NCBI GenBank assembly: GCA_037969115.1
Contig: JBBKWQ010000405.1
Location: forward strand, 1-5,966
Reading direction: 5' to 3'
From: JBBKWQ01 sp037969115
Lineage (GTDB): Bacteria; Actinomycetota; Acidimicrobiia; Acidimicrobiales; Ilumatobacteraceae
DNA: 5,966 nucleotides
Positions 1 to 5,915 of the stretch are shown in pieces. Made by a program: the position numbers and the translations under genes. The notes beneath the pieces are model-generated. The model was not told the origin of the DNA, did not search any database, and worked only from the letters and a program-made list of their open reading frames with translations. Within the stretch, counting starts at the first letter, position 1. Each line of letters starts with the position of its first letter.

Positions 1-1149
1 GTCACCGTCACCGACCGGACGACGGGCGTACGTGCGTCGCGGACCTACAGCTGTTCGTTCCTGTTCATGTGTTCGGGGTACTACTCGTACAAGGGTGGCT
101 ACGACCCCGACTTCCCCGGTCGCGACCGGTTCCAGGGTCCGATCGTGCATCCCCAGAAGTGGCCGGAGGATCTCGACTACGCGGGCAAACGCGTTGTCGT
201 CATCGGTTCAGGTGCTACGGCCGTCACGATGGTGCCGGCGATGGCACCCCGAGCCGCTCACGTCACGATGCTCCAGCGCTCACCGACCTACGTGGTCGCG
301 CGACCCGACACCGACGTGATCGCGAACACGTTGCGCAAGGTGCTTCCCGAACGTGCGGCCTATGCCATCACCAGGTGGAAGAACGTCATGCAGTCCGACT
401 TCATCTACCGCAAGACGCGCACCAACCCCGACAAGGTGAAGGACACGCTGCTCGGCATGGTCCGCAAGGAGTTGGGGGACGACTACGACGTCGATCGGCA
501 CTTCACGCCGACCTACAACCCGTGGGACCAGCGCCTCTGCCTGGTGCCCAACGGCGACCTCTTCAAATCGATCAAGTCCGGCAAGGCGTCCGTGGTCACC
601 GACCAGATCAGCACGATCACCGAGACCGGTATCGAGCTCGAATCAGGAGAGGTGCTCGAGGCAGACATCATCGTCACTGCGACCGGACTGCAACTCGTGA
701 CCCTCGGCGACATGGACTTCGTCGTCGACGGCGAACCGGTCGACTTCTCCAAGACGTGGACCTACAAGGGCTTGAGCTACTCCGACGTTCCAAACCTGGT
801 CGCGACGTTCGGGTACATCAACGCCTCGTGGACGCTGCGCGCCGACATGACGTGTGAGTTCGTGTGCCGCTTGCTCAACCACATGACCGCGACCGGCACC
901 ACTCAGTGCACCCCACGCCTGCGGCCGAGCGAGCGGCACATGCCCGAGCGTCCGTTCATCGACGATTTCTCGTCCGGGTACATGCAGCGAATGATGCCCA
1001 TGCTGCCGCGTCAGGGCGATCACGAACCCTGGATCAACACGCAGCGCTATCGCCGCGACAAGACCCTGATCGGCAAGGCCGACATCGATGACGGCGTGAT
1101 GCAGTTCAGCGGCGCCGGTGTGGTCGCGCCTGCGGCCAGTTCGGTCTAG
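1..1149 (+). CDS. ethA: EthA-type FAD-dependent Baeyer-Villiger monooxygenase, 5'-truncated by window edge
   Basis: This enzyme type uses FAD and NADPH to insert oxygen into ketones or oxidise sulfur and nitrogen groups in the cytoplasm. The reading frame is open from base 1 to a TAG stop and encodes the last 382 residues. From memory, mycobacterial EthA is about 489 residues, so roughly 105 N-terminal residues with the first FAD Rossmann motif lie off the window. Counting from the first visible codon, the Baeyer-Villiger fingerprint F-x-G-x3-H-x3-W-P is at residues 44-55. The second (NADPH) Rossmann motif VIGSGATA is at 67-74. Blocks very close to EthA follow: LQRSPTY, RWKNV, YNPWDQRLCLVPNGDLF, DIIVTATGL, NASWTLRAD and EFVCRLLNHM. 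The symbol is at family level; the natural substrate is unknown. No TetR-type EthR regulator is visible, but the upstream flank is missing. Confidence 0.93.
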   Translation, partial: VTVTDRTTGVRASRTYSCSFLFMCSGYYSYKGGYDPDFPGRDRFQGPIVHPQKWPEDLDYAGKRVVVIGSGATAVTMVPAMAPRAAHVTMLQRSPTYVVARPDTDVIANTLRKVLPERAAYAITRWKNVMQSDFIYRKTRTNPDKVKDTLLGMVRKELGDDYDVDRHFTPTYNPWDQRLCLVPNGDLFKSIKSGKASVVTDQISTITETGIELESGEVLEADIIVTATGLQLVTLGDMDFVVDGEPVDFSKTWTYKGLSYSDVPNLVATFGYINASWTLRADMTCEFVCRLLNHMTATGTTQCTPRLRPSERHMPERPFIDDFSSGYMQRMMPMLPRQGDHEPWINTQRYRRDKTLIGKADIDDGVMQFSGAGVVAPAASSV

Positions 1150-1242
1150 ATCCCGCCGGCGCCCGACCACCCCCCTTCCCCGACAACGCTGCCGAGCTTC
1201 GACTGTCCATCGTTGGTCGCACTGCGATGGCATACTCGGTCC
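1150..1242. other. Short intergenic region between monooxygenase and lipoprotein genes
   Basis: These 93 bases hold no ORF with coding character. The left part is pyrimidine-rich (1164-1185). The right end carries the probable -10 box of the lipoprotein gene. No stem followed by a T-run is present, so no intrinsic terminator for the monooxygenase gene can be called. An 8-base inverted pair, GGCGCCGG at 1111-1118 and CCGGCGCC at 1156-1163, straddles the stop codon, but its loop of 37 bases makes a functional stem doubtful. Confidence 0.5.
1231..1236 (+). promoter_or_regulatory. Probable -10 box of a leaderless promoter for the lipoprotein gene
   Basis: CATACT matches TATAAT at four of six positions, including the key A at position 2 and the final T. 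It ends 6 bases before the GTG at 1243, so a start site 6-7 bases downstream of the box would fall on the start codon. That is the arrangement of actinobacterial leaderless transcripts. No convincing -35 is visible. It is supported by the same 6-base spacing before the pabC-like gene. Confidence 0.45.
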
Positions 1243-2151
1243 GTGCGGAGGCGCGTCGATCTCCGGCGCCTGGCCGCCGCGATTCTTCTGATCGTCGCAG
1301 CGTGCGGTGACGATGGAGCACCGGTGGACCCTGGCTCCGCTGATCCGACGGTTCGTGATCGGTCAGAGGTGCTCATGGTCGACCCGCCCACCGGGGTGCG
1401 AATCGTGGCCGAACTCGGGTATCCGCGCGATCTGCTCGACCGGGGCAGGGTCAATCTCGTGACGACCTACGACGGCGACGCCGAGTTCCGCGTCATCTCC
1501 AAGCAACTCGTCACCGACTTCTTCGAGCCCGCCGCCGTCGAGGAACGACGCACGCTCGTGCCGACCAACGGCCAACCGGTAGCGCTCCAAGCCCTCTTCG
1601 GAACCGTCGACGACTGCGAAGACACCGCAGCTGTGTCCGCGACACTCGAGCTCGTCTACACCTTCGGCGACGACCCTGCGCCTCGACAATCGTCGATACC
1701 GCTTGCTGACGCAAGCGTCCTCGATCGCATCCGAGCCCAGGAGTGCACCGCACGTTCGGTGCTGGCCGACAACGCGATCGAGTTCGGTGAACCAGTGGTG
1801 AACGACGAGACCATCGGTGTCGATGTCACCATCACGCGATCGAGCGGCGACCAGACGATGGTCATCGACGCGGTCGTGGGAACGGTGCTCTTCGGAGCCA
1901 GTACCGAGTACGAACACGGCAGTCCAGAACGCACACTCGAAGCCGGAACGAATCAGCTCGTCATCCCGTTGGTCTTCGACGTCAACCGCTGTGACCCACA
2001 CGCCGTGGCCGAAACCACCAAGAAGTTCGGCCTCGACTTCTGGATCGCCGTCGGAGAAACCAAGGCGCAGCGGGTTCCGATTCCGCTCGACCCGATCCTC
2101 GACGACCTCGAAGCCATTCTCGATCGCTGTAAACAGCGAACCGGTCGGTAA
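1243..2151 (+). CDS. Uncharacterised secreted lipoprotein, 302 aa
   Basis: The function is not recognised. The N-terminus is a textbook type II signal peptide: an arginine-rich n-region (MRRRVDLRR), a hydrophobic stretch LAAAILLIVAA, and a lipobox VAA-C with the lipidated cysteine at residue 21. The mature protein should therefore be anchored on the outer face of the membrane. The GTG at 1243 is preferred over an in-frame TTG at 1213: it places the signal peptide correctly and has a -10-like box 6 bases upstream, with no Shine-Dalgarno. After the cysteine comes a short acidic, Gly/Pro-rich linker (22-40), then a region with alternating hydrophobic residues that suggests mostly beta structure. 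Four further cysteines, at about 125, 168, 250 and 296, could form two disulfides (inference). The last ~15 residues look helical. No catalytic motif or transmembrane segment is seen. It appears to be a single-gene unit. Confidence 0.82.
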   Translation: MRRRVDLRRLAAAILLIVAACGDDGAPVDPGSADPTVRDRSEVLMVDPPTGVRIVAELGYPRDLLDRGRVNLVTTYDGDAEFRVISKQLVTDFFEPAAVEERRTLVPTNGQPVALQALFGTVDDCEDTAAVSATLELVYTFGDDPAPRQSSIPLADASVLDRIRAQECTARSVLADNAIEFGEPVVNDETIGVDVTITRSSGDQTMVIDAVVGTVLFGASTEYEHGSPERTLEAGTNQLVIPLVFDVNRCDPHAVAETTKKFGLDFWIAVGETKAQRVPIPLDPILDDLEAILDRCKQRTGR

Positions 2152-2174
2152 CCACAGATCGGGAACCACAGATT
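2147..2174 (+). repeat. Tandem duplication of a 14-base unit across the lipoprotein stop codon
   Basis: Two adjacent 14-base copies, GGTAACCACAGATC and GGGAACCACAGATT, agree at 12 of 14 positions and share the 10-base core AACCACAGAT. The first copy contains the TAA stop of the lipoprotein gene. This is most simply a small slippage duplication. A paired binding site is possible but has no other support. Confidence 0.75.
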
Positions 2175-2195
2175 GGCGCTCAGTTGTCGAGAGAT

Positions 2196-2210
2196 ATGCC
2201 GAACCGGCAT
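2196..2210. other. Hairpin ATGCCG-AAC-CGGCAT
   Basis: A perfect 6-base inverted repeat with a 3-base loop lies about 45 bases after the lipoprotein stop. A second short stem is possible outside it (CGAG at 2188-2191 with CTCG at 2213-2216, across an internal loop). No T-run follows, so it is not a canonical intrinsic terminator. It could still be a weak terminator or an operator half-site pair upstream of the nag promoter. Confidence 0.35.
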
Positions 2211-2306
2211 CCCTCGTGGTCGCAGAGCAGACGCTCGAAGCCAAGCTGAACGTAGTCACGCTCCTTCTCGTTCTCCGTGCTCGCACCGAGCTTCTGCCCT
2301 TGCTAC

Positions 2307-2312
2307 TACAGT
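2307..2312 (+). promoter_or_regulatory. Candidate -10 box (TACAGT) for the nagA operon
   Basis: TACAGT fits the actinobacterial TANNNT -10 pattern and ends 9 bases before the ATG at 2322. A start site about 6-7 bases downstream would give a 5' leader of only 2-3 bases. No clear -35 was found. This is the only good -10 candidate seen between the lipoprotein gene and nagA, so it may drive nagA and nagB. Confidence 0.35.
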
Positions 2313-2321
2313 CGTCGAGGG

Positions 2322-2474
2322 ATGACCGAAGAAGACAGGTGCCTCGCCACTGCTGTGCTCCTCGGCTCGTTCTGCGGCACGACTGCGCCCGATTGGCTCC
2401 TCGACGAGATCTCCCACCGCTGGAAGAGCACACTCCGCACGACCCTGGGATTGGGAGCACACGCCGATGCATGA
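2322..2474 (+). pseudogene. 50-codon ORF resembling the truncated start of a GH3 beta-N-acetylhexosaminidase
   Basis: The first 30 residues (MTEEDRCLATAVLLGSFCGT, then TAPDWLLDEI) resemble from memory the opening of actinobacterial GH3 / NagZ-type hydrolases. Those proteins typically read like LLPGFxGTTAPDWLLRxLxxGL and continue into an LxxVxLFxRN strand. Here the similarity ends at about residue 30; the remaining 20 residues are unrelated and a TGA follows. Everything else of the roughly 400-500 residue enzyme, including the catalytic domain, is absent. No continuation was found in the other two + frames. The TGA overlaps the nagA start by 8 bases (ATGCATGA), so translation of this ORF could be coupled to nagA. 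The neighbourhood fits, because such a hydrolase would release the sugar that NagA and NagB consume. Alternatives are a genuine small leader peptide or a chance ORF. Confidence 0.45.
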
Positions 2475-3690
2475 CCGATCGACCTTGCGTGCGAATCGGG
2501 GGAATCTGACCGTACGCGGGGGACTCGTCGCCGACACGGCGGAGGAGGACTTCCGTCGTGCCGACATCGCGATCCGCGCTCATCAGGTGTCACAGGTCGC
2601 GTTGGAGGGGGCGGAGACATCTGAGTTGGCTCTCGACGCCACCGGCTGCCACGTCGTCCCCGGATTCGTCGACGTGCAGGTGAACGGCGGATTCGGCATC
2701 GATCTCACCACCGAGCCGCAACGCGTTCTCGAACTCGCGTCGCAACTCGGACAGTTCGGGGTCACCGCGTTCTGTCCAACGGTGATCACCGGTCCAGCTT
2801 CCACGGTGCCGGAAGGTATCCGGGCCGTTCAAGAGGCCCGAGGCAGCTCCGTCGGGACCGTGCCCACGGCACGCATTCTCGGCCTCCATGCCGAAGGCCC
2901 CTACATTGCTCCCGGACGCGCCGGCGCGCACCCAATCGAACACATCCGAGCGCCCTCACGCGACGAAGTACTCGCCTGGATCGAAATGGCCGGCCCGTCA
3001 CGCGATCATCCAGCGTTGGCGATGGTGACCATTGCGCCGGAGCTGCCGGAAGCCACGGAAATCATTCACCTTCTCGTCGGCGCGGGCGTCAGAGTCTGCG
3101 CAGGTCACACCGAGGCAAGCGCCCGCGATATTGAAGATGCCGAACAACATGGGGTCACCGGGGTCACACACCTCTTCAACGCGATGTCACCACTCGGACA
3201 CCGGGATCCCGGAGCCGTCGGCGGAACCCTTTCCAGCCGGACTCTGATCGCCGGTCTCATCGCCGATGGCGTGCACGTCGACCCGGTCACCGTCGACATC
3301 GCGTGGCGCATCCTCGGCCGGGAGCGAACGGCGTTGGTCACCGACAGCATCGCAGCGCTCGGAGTGGGCAACGGACGATTCCATCTCGGTGGGGTCGCCG
3401 TGGACGTCGTCGGTGACGCTGCGAGGAACCCCGACCGAGCGTTGGCGGGCAGCATGCTCACGATGGATCAGGCCGTACGGAACCTGATCGCGTACACCGG
3501 TTGCTCCCTCTACGACGCATGCCACGCCGCGTCGACGACACCCCTCCGGCTCGTGGGCGCAACGGCGACACGCAGCGGCATCCACGAAGGCCGACCCGCC
3601 GACCTCGTCCTGCTCGACGAATCACTCGAAGTCGTTGCCACAGTCATCGACGGAACCGTCGTCCACGATCCTCAGTTGCGACTGTCGTAG
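2467..3690 (+). CDS. nagA: N-acetylglucosamine-6-phosphate deacetylase NagA
   Basis: Cytoplasmic enzyme that hydrolyses GlcNAc-6-phosphate to glucosamine-6-phosphate and acetate. The product is 407 residues, close to the usual ~380-400, and has the amidohydrolase TIM-barrel layout. After a small N-terminal beta region comes VVPGFVDVQVNGGFGID at 63-79. The usual HxH metal motif is replaced by Q71-x-N73, as in E. coli NagA, which suggests a single-metal site. The predicted metal ligands are E143 (LHAEGP), H214 (AGHTEAS) and H235 (THLFNAM). H270 (ADGVHVD) should contact substrate, and D293 (VTDSIA) is the predicted catalytic base. The C-terminus carries the typical GRPADLVLLD strand (375-384). 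The ATG at 2467 has GGGAG at 2453-2457, 9 bases upstream, and overlaps the preceding small ORF. An in-frame TTG at 2485 is a weaker start candidate. It is almost certainly cotranscribed with nagB. Confidence 0.95.
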   Translation: MHDRSTLRANRGNLTVRGGLVADTAEEDFRRADIAIRAHQVSQVALEGAETSELALDATGCHVVPGFVDVQVNGGFGIDLTTEPQRVLELASQLGQFGVTAFCPTVITGPASTVPEGIRAVQEARGSSVGTVPTARILGLHAEGPYIAPGRAGAHPIEHIRAPSRDEVLAWIEMAGPSRDHPALAMVTIAPELPEATEIIHLLVGAGVRVCAGHTEASARDIEDAEQHGVTGVTHLFNAMSPLGHRDPGAVGGTLSSRTLIAGLIADGVHVDPVTVDIAWRILGRERTALVTDSIAALGVGNGRFHLGGVAVDVVGDAARNPDRALAGSMLTMDQAVRNLIAYTGCSLYDACHAASTTPLRLVGATATRSGIHEGRPADLVLLDESLEVVATVIDGTVVHDPQLRLS

Positions 3691-3695
3691 GAGAG
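3689..3695 (+). promoter_or_regulatory. Ribosome binding site of nagB overlapping the nagA stop
   Basis: AGGAGAG begins inside the nagA TAG stop codon, with its GGAG core 9 bases from the nagB ATG. It fixes the nagB start and means ribosomes finishing nagA sit on the nagB initiation site, favouring coupled translation. Confidence 0.8.
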
Positions 3696-3702
3696 ATACC
3701 AC

Positions 3703-4500
3703 ATGGAAGTCATTGTCGTTGCCGACCCCGACGAAGCAGCTCAGATCGCCGCTGACACGATCGAAGACCTCATCGCTCGGAAGCCGGCAGCCGTGATCGG
3801 CCTGGCCACCGGCAGCTCGCCGGTGAAGACCTACGCGGAACTCATCGAGCGCCACGAAGCGGGGCGCTTGTCATTTGCCGCAACCTCCGCCTTCCTGCTC
3901 GACGAGTACATCGGGTTGCCACCGGAACATCCCGAGACGTACGACAACTTCATCCGGCGGCACTTCACCGACCACAACGACATCGACCCGACACGCGTGT
4001 CGGGACCCGACGGAACTGCAATCGACATCGTCGCCGCCTGTGCCGCCTACGAACAGGCGATCATCGACTCCGGCGGCATCGACCTTCAACTCCTCGGAAT
4101 CGGGGCAGATGGCCACGTCGGATTCAACGAACCCATCTCGTCGCTCGGTTCCAGAACGCGAGTGAAGACCCTCACGAGGCAAACGCGGGCGGACAACGCC
4201 CGCTTCTTCGACTCGGTCGAACAGGTACCCCGACACGTCATCACACAGGGCATCGCCACGATCCTCGACGCTCGACACCTCGTCCTCATCGCGACAGGAC
4301 CGAACAAAGCAGCCCCGATCGCCCAGGCAGTCGAGGGCCCCCTCGCCGCGATCGTCCCGGGATCGGCCATACAACTCCACCCCCACGCAACGGTCATCGT
4401 CGACAGCGACGCCGCCGAGCTGTTGAAACTTCGCGACTACTACCAACAGACCTATGACTCGAAGCCTGCATGGCAGGTGCCAGAGAGCCGACCGCGGTAG
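3703..4500 (+). CDS. nagB: Glucosamine-6-phosphate deaminase NagB
   Basis: Converts glucosamine-6-phosphate to fructose-6-phosphate plus ammonia, completing entry of GlcNAc into glycolysis. The protein is 265 residues against 266 in E. coli and appears complete. The sugar-phosphate loop GLATGSSP is at 33-40. FLLDEYIGL at 64-72 carries D67, matching the E. coli general base D72. GIGADGHVGFNEP at 132-144 carries D136, H138 and E143, matching D141, H143 and E148. TGPNKA at 198-203 places K202 at the E. coli K208 position, with proline where E. coli has histidine. S146, S147, R153 and K155 align with the E. coli residues that bind the allosteric activator GlcNAc-6-phosphate, so activation by the NagA substrate is plausible (inference). 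It starts 12 bases after nagA with a strong ribosome binding site. Confidence 0.96.
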   Translation: MEVIVVADPDEAAQIAADTIEDLIARKPAAVIGLATGSSPVKTYAELIERHEAGRLSFAATSAFLLDEYIGLPPEHPETYDNFIRRHFTDHNDIDPTRVSGPDGTAIDIVAACAAYEQAIIDSGGIDLQLLGIGADGHVGFNEPISSLGSRTRVKTLTRQTRADNARFFDSVEQVPRHVITQGIATILDARHLVLIATGPNKAAPIAQAVEGPLAAIVPGSAIQLHPHATVIVDSDAAELLKLRDYYQQTYDSKPAWQVPESRPR

Positions 4501-4571
4501 AGCGTCGCGCGCCACAGATGCGACACGTCGAGAAGTGTTACGTGGCCCCCGCACGGACGTACGATTCGGCG
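4501..4571. other. nagB to pabC-like intergenic region
   Basis: These 71 bases hold the probable pabC promoter at their right end. No stem-plus-T-run terminator for nagAB is visible. The pabC-like frame remains open leftwards to an ATG inside the end of nagB (4470), but the residues so added do not look like an aminotransferase N-terminus. Confidence 0.45.
4560..4565 (+). promoter_or_regulatory. -10 box (TACGAT) of a leaderless promoter for the pabC-like gene
   Basis: TACGAT fits the TANNNT consensus and ends 6 bases before the GTG at 4572, so the transcript would begin at or next to the start codon. TTACGT at 4538-4543, with a 16-base spacer, is only a weak -35. The box decides the start: the conserved fold begins just after this GTG, and there is no Shine-Dalgarno. 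Confidence 0.6.
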
Positions 4572-5456
4572 GTGGTCGAACCAGGTTCCCCTCGATTGGT
4601 AGCGCTACTGGGCGAAGGGGTCATCGACGATCCCGACCGGGCCGTGTTGCGCGCCGACGACCTGGGACTCACCCGCGGCGACGGTTGTTTCGACGCCACC
4701 CGGATCGTCACCGAGGCCGACGGAACGTCGCACATCGCCCACCTCGACGCTCACCTCGCCAGATTCGAACGCTCTGCTGCCGGGCTCGAGCTTCCCTTCG
4801 ACGCTGAGTCATGGCGGTCCCTCGTCGCCGATGCCGCTGAGGCCTGGCGACATCCTGGCGACGCGGTCATCCGGGTCATGCTCACTCGCGGCCGAGAATC
4901 AGCGCCGAAGGCTCCGGTCACGGGCGTCCTGACGATCGCTCCGCTCGACGCCACAGCGCACGCCGGCATCGCCGTGATCACGCTGGATCGCGGCCACACC
5001 GCTGTCGCTTTCGACGAGGTGCCGTGGCTCCTCGGCGGGATCAAGACCTTGTCGTACGCGATCAACGTCGCTGCTGGGCGCGAAGCGAAGCGCCGTGGTG
5101 CCGACGACGCATTGTTCGTGTCGACCGAGGGCTACGCACTCGAGGCCCCGCGATCGGCGCTCGTCTGGCGAATCGGCGATCGCCTCGCCACCACCCGTCT
5201 CGACGGCACGGGCATCCTGGCATCGATCACGCGAGCGACGACGTTCGAGGCTGCTGCCGCAGAGGGAATCCGGACCGACTACGACCTGATCACCATCGAA
5301 GATCTCGTTCGCACCGACGGAGCGTGGCTGTTGTCGTCCGGTCGGCTGGTCGCACCGATTGCGTCGATCGACGACGTTCCGCTCGCACACGACGTCGGTT
5401 GGAGCGACCGACTTCGCAACTGGGCCACCGCGCCAACGATCGAACGGGACACGTGA
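4572..5456 (+). CDS. pabC: Class IV PLP enzyme, aminodeoxychorismate lyase (PabC)-like
   Basis: Fold type IV PLP protein of 294 residues. PabC cleaves 4-amino-4-deoxychorismate to p-aminobenzoate and pyruvate for folate synthesis; related members are branched-chain or D-amino-acid transaminases. The N-terminal small domain has DLGLTRGDGCFDATRI (30-45) and HLDAHLARFERSA (57-69), typical of the family. The Schiff-base lysine is K158 in GGIKTLSYAINVA, matching E. coli PabC K159. E191 in TEGYALEAPRSALVW (185-199) is the expected residue facing the PLP ring nitrogen. The LEAPRS block resembles mycobacterial Rv0812-type proteins more than classical IlvE. DGTGILASITRATTFEAA (211-228) matches the cofactor phosphate-binding loop region. 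GTG 4572 is chosen from the leaderless promoter and family length. PabC is the best call, but sequence alone does not separate lyase from transaminase. It appears transcribed separately from nagAB. Confidence 0.8.
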   Translation: MVEPGSPRLVALLGEGVIDDPDRAVLRADDLGLTRGDGCFDATRIVTEADGTSHIAHLDAHLARFERSAAGLELPFDAESWRSLVADAAEAWRHPGDAVIRVMLTRGRESAPKAPVTGVLTIAPLDATAHAGIAVITLDRGHTAVAFDEVPWLLGGIKTLSYAINVAAGREAKRRGADDALFVSTEGYALEAPRSALVWRIGDRLATTRLDGTGILASITRATTFEAAAAEGIRTDYDLITIEDLVRTDGAWLLSSGRLVAPIASIDDVPLAHDVGWSDRLRNWATAPTIERDT

Positions 5457-5495
5457 GCCCGCCCACGCGAGCAGCGTCTTTTTCCGGTTGAGATG

Positions 5496-5540
5496 TGGTG
5501 GGCGATACGGGCCTCGATCCCATGACCTCCACGGTGTGAA
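5496..5540 (-). pseudogene. 3' half of a tRNA-Val (CAC), probable integration-site remnant
   Basis: Read on the minus strand from 5540 to 5496, the order is: anticodon loop TTCACAC (anticodon CAC), 3' anticodon-stem strand CGTGG, variable AGGTC, T-arm ATGGG / loop ATCGAGG / CCCGT, acceptor 3' strand ATCGCCC, discriminator A, and CCA. The T-stem pairs fully with one T-G wobble. The acceptor strand is the usual tRNA-Val one. The 5' half is missing: the bases beyond 5540 cannot pair with CGTGG, and no D-arm or GGGCGAT follows at the expected distance. The T-loop departs from TTCGANN at its first base, so the copy looks degenerate. Tyrosine integrases commonly use exactly the anticodon-loop-to-CCA segment as att core, so this fits a displaced or leftover att site. 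Confidence 0.68.
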
Positions 5541-5666
5541 AGCGAATCAGTCACCTTGAGGCTCGTGGAGCCGACCTCGGATAGTGCAGTTGAACTGGTC
5601 TTTTATGTCCGACGAACGCTGTCCTGTATCGTCCAGTGTTGAAGCGTCTGTGCACCTGGCGAGTAG

Positions 5667-5810
5667 AATACGGGTCTAGGTGGAACCGGCAACGCTGTCC
5701 GGTTCAGCGGTTGGGAGGCATGGAGCTTCTCCGCGGACGGCTTCGTGGGCACCTCCGTGGGCATGTTCGACGCCGACGAGTACGAGCGCCAGCTCGCCAA
5801 CGGAATCTAA
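5667..5810 (+). pseudogene. C-terminal remnant of a SnoaL/NTF2-like domain protein
   Basis: In this frame 47 codons precede a TAA and read NTGLGGTGNAVRFSGWEAWS, then FSADGFVGTSVGMFDADEYE, then RQLANGI. The pattern GxGxxVRFSGWEAWxFxxDGxIxxSxGxFDAxEYxRQL is the C-terminal half of many actinobacterial SnoaL-like (NTF2 fold, about 120-150 residues) proteins, recognised from memory. The stop falls where such proteins end. The N-terminal half is absent: an in-frame TAG at 5664 stops the frame, there is no start codon before 5763, and no continuation was found in the other frames. It is therefore a truncated pseudogene or debris left by a recombination event. Its position about 125 bases from the tRNA-Val half suggests the two events may be linked. 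Confidence 0.5.
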
Positions 5811-5915
5811 TTCGAGGTCATCCCATACGTGGCGGTCGGAGGCACTCATATCGCCAGGGCCTCGACGCTCTGACGGGCAGCGCAGTACGGCACTTATGTG
5901 GGTAATCGAGTCAAG

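Larger units (their letters stand above)
2152..2321. other. Non-coding region between lipoprotein gene and nagA operon
   Basis: About 170 bases without a convincing gene on either strand. It holds the second copy of a 14-base repeat, a hairpin at 2196-2210, and a -10-like box at 2307-2312. Through-frames exist on both strands, but their translations are rich in Ser and Arg and look like out-of-frame shadows. Confidence 0.5.

Noticed and set aside
1111..1163. GGCGCCGG / CCGGCGCC inverted pair around the monooxygenase stop as a terminator
   Set aside because: Each arm is almost self-palindromic GC-rich sequence that arises easily here. The loop is 37 bases and no T-run follows.
643..1233. 196-codon minus-strand frame under the monooxygenase
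   Set aside because: It mirrors the codon pattern of the EthA-like gene, whose protein motifs are unmistakable. It is a shadow.
1363..2583. Long open frame on the minus strand opposite the lipoprotein gene
   Set aside because: The translation is Arg/Ser/Gly-rich with no family resemblance. It lies antisense to a gene with a clear signal peptide and is typical of shadow frames in high-GC DNA.
5457..5490. Intrinsic terminator after the pabC-like gene based on the T-run at 5479-5483
   Set aside because: No stem longer than about three pairs ends next to the T-run.
5541..5640. Possible 5' half of the tRNA-Val on the minus strand, starting GGACGAT near 5627-5633
   Set aside because: Only the acceptor-like heptamer resembles tRNA-Val and it has a mismatch. 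There is no D-arm, the anticodon 5' strand is absent and the spacing is far too long, so no complete tRNA or intron-containing tRNA can be drawn.
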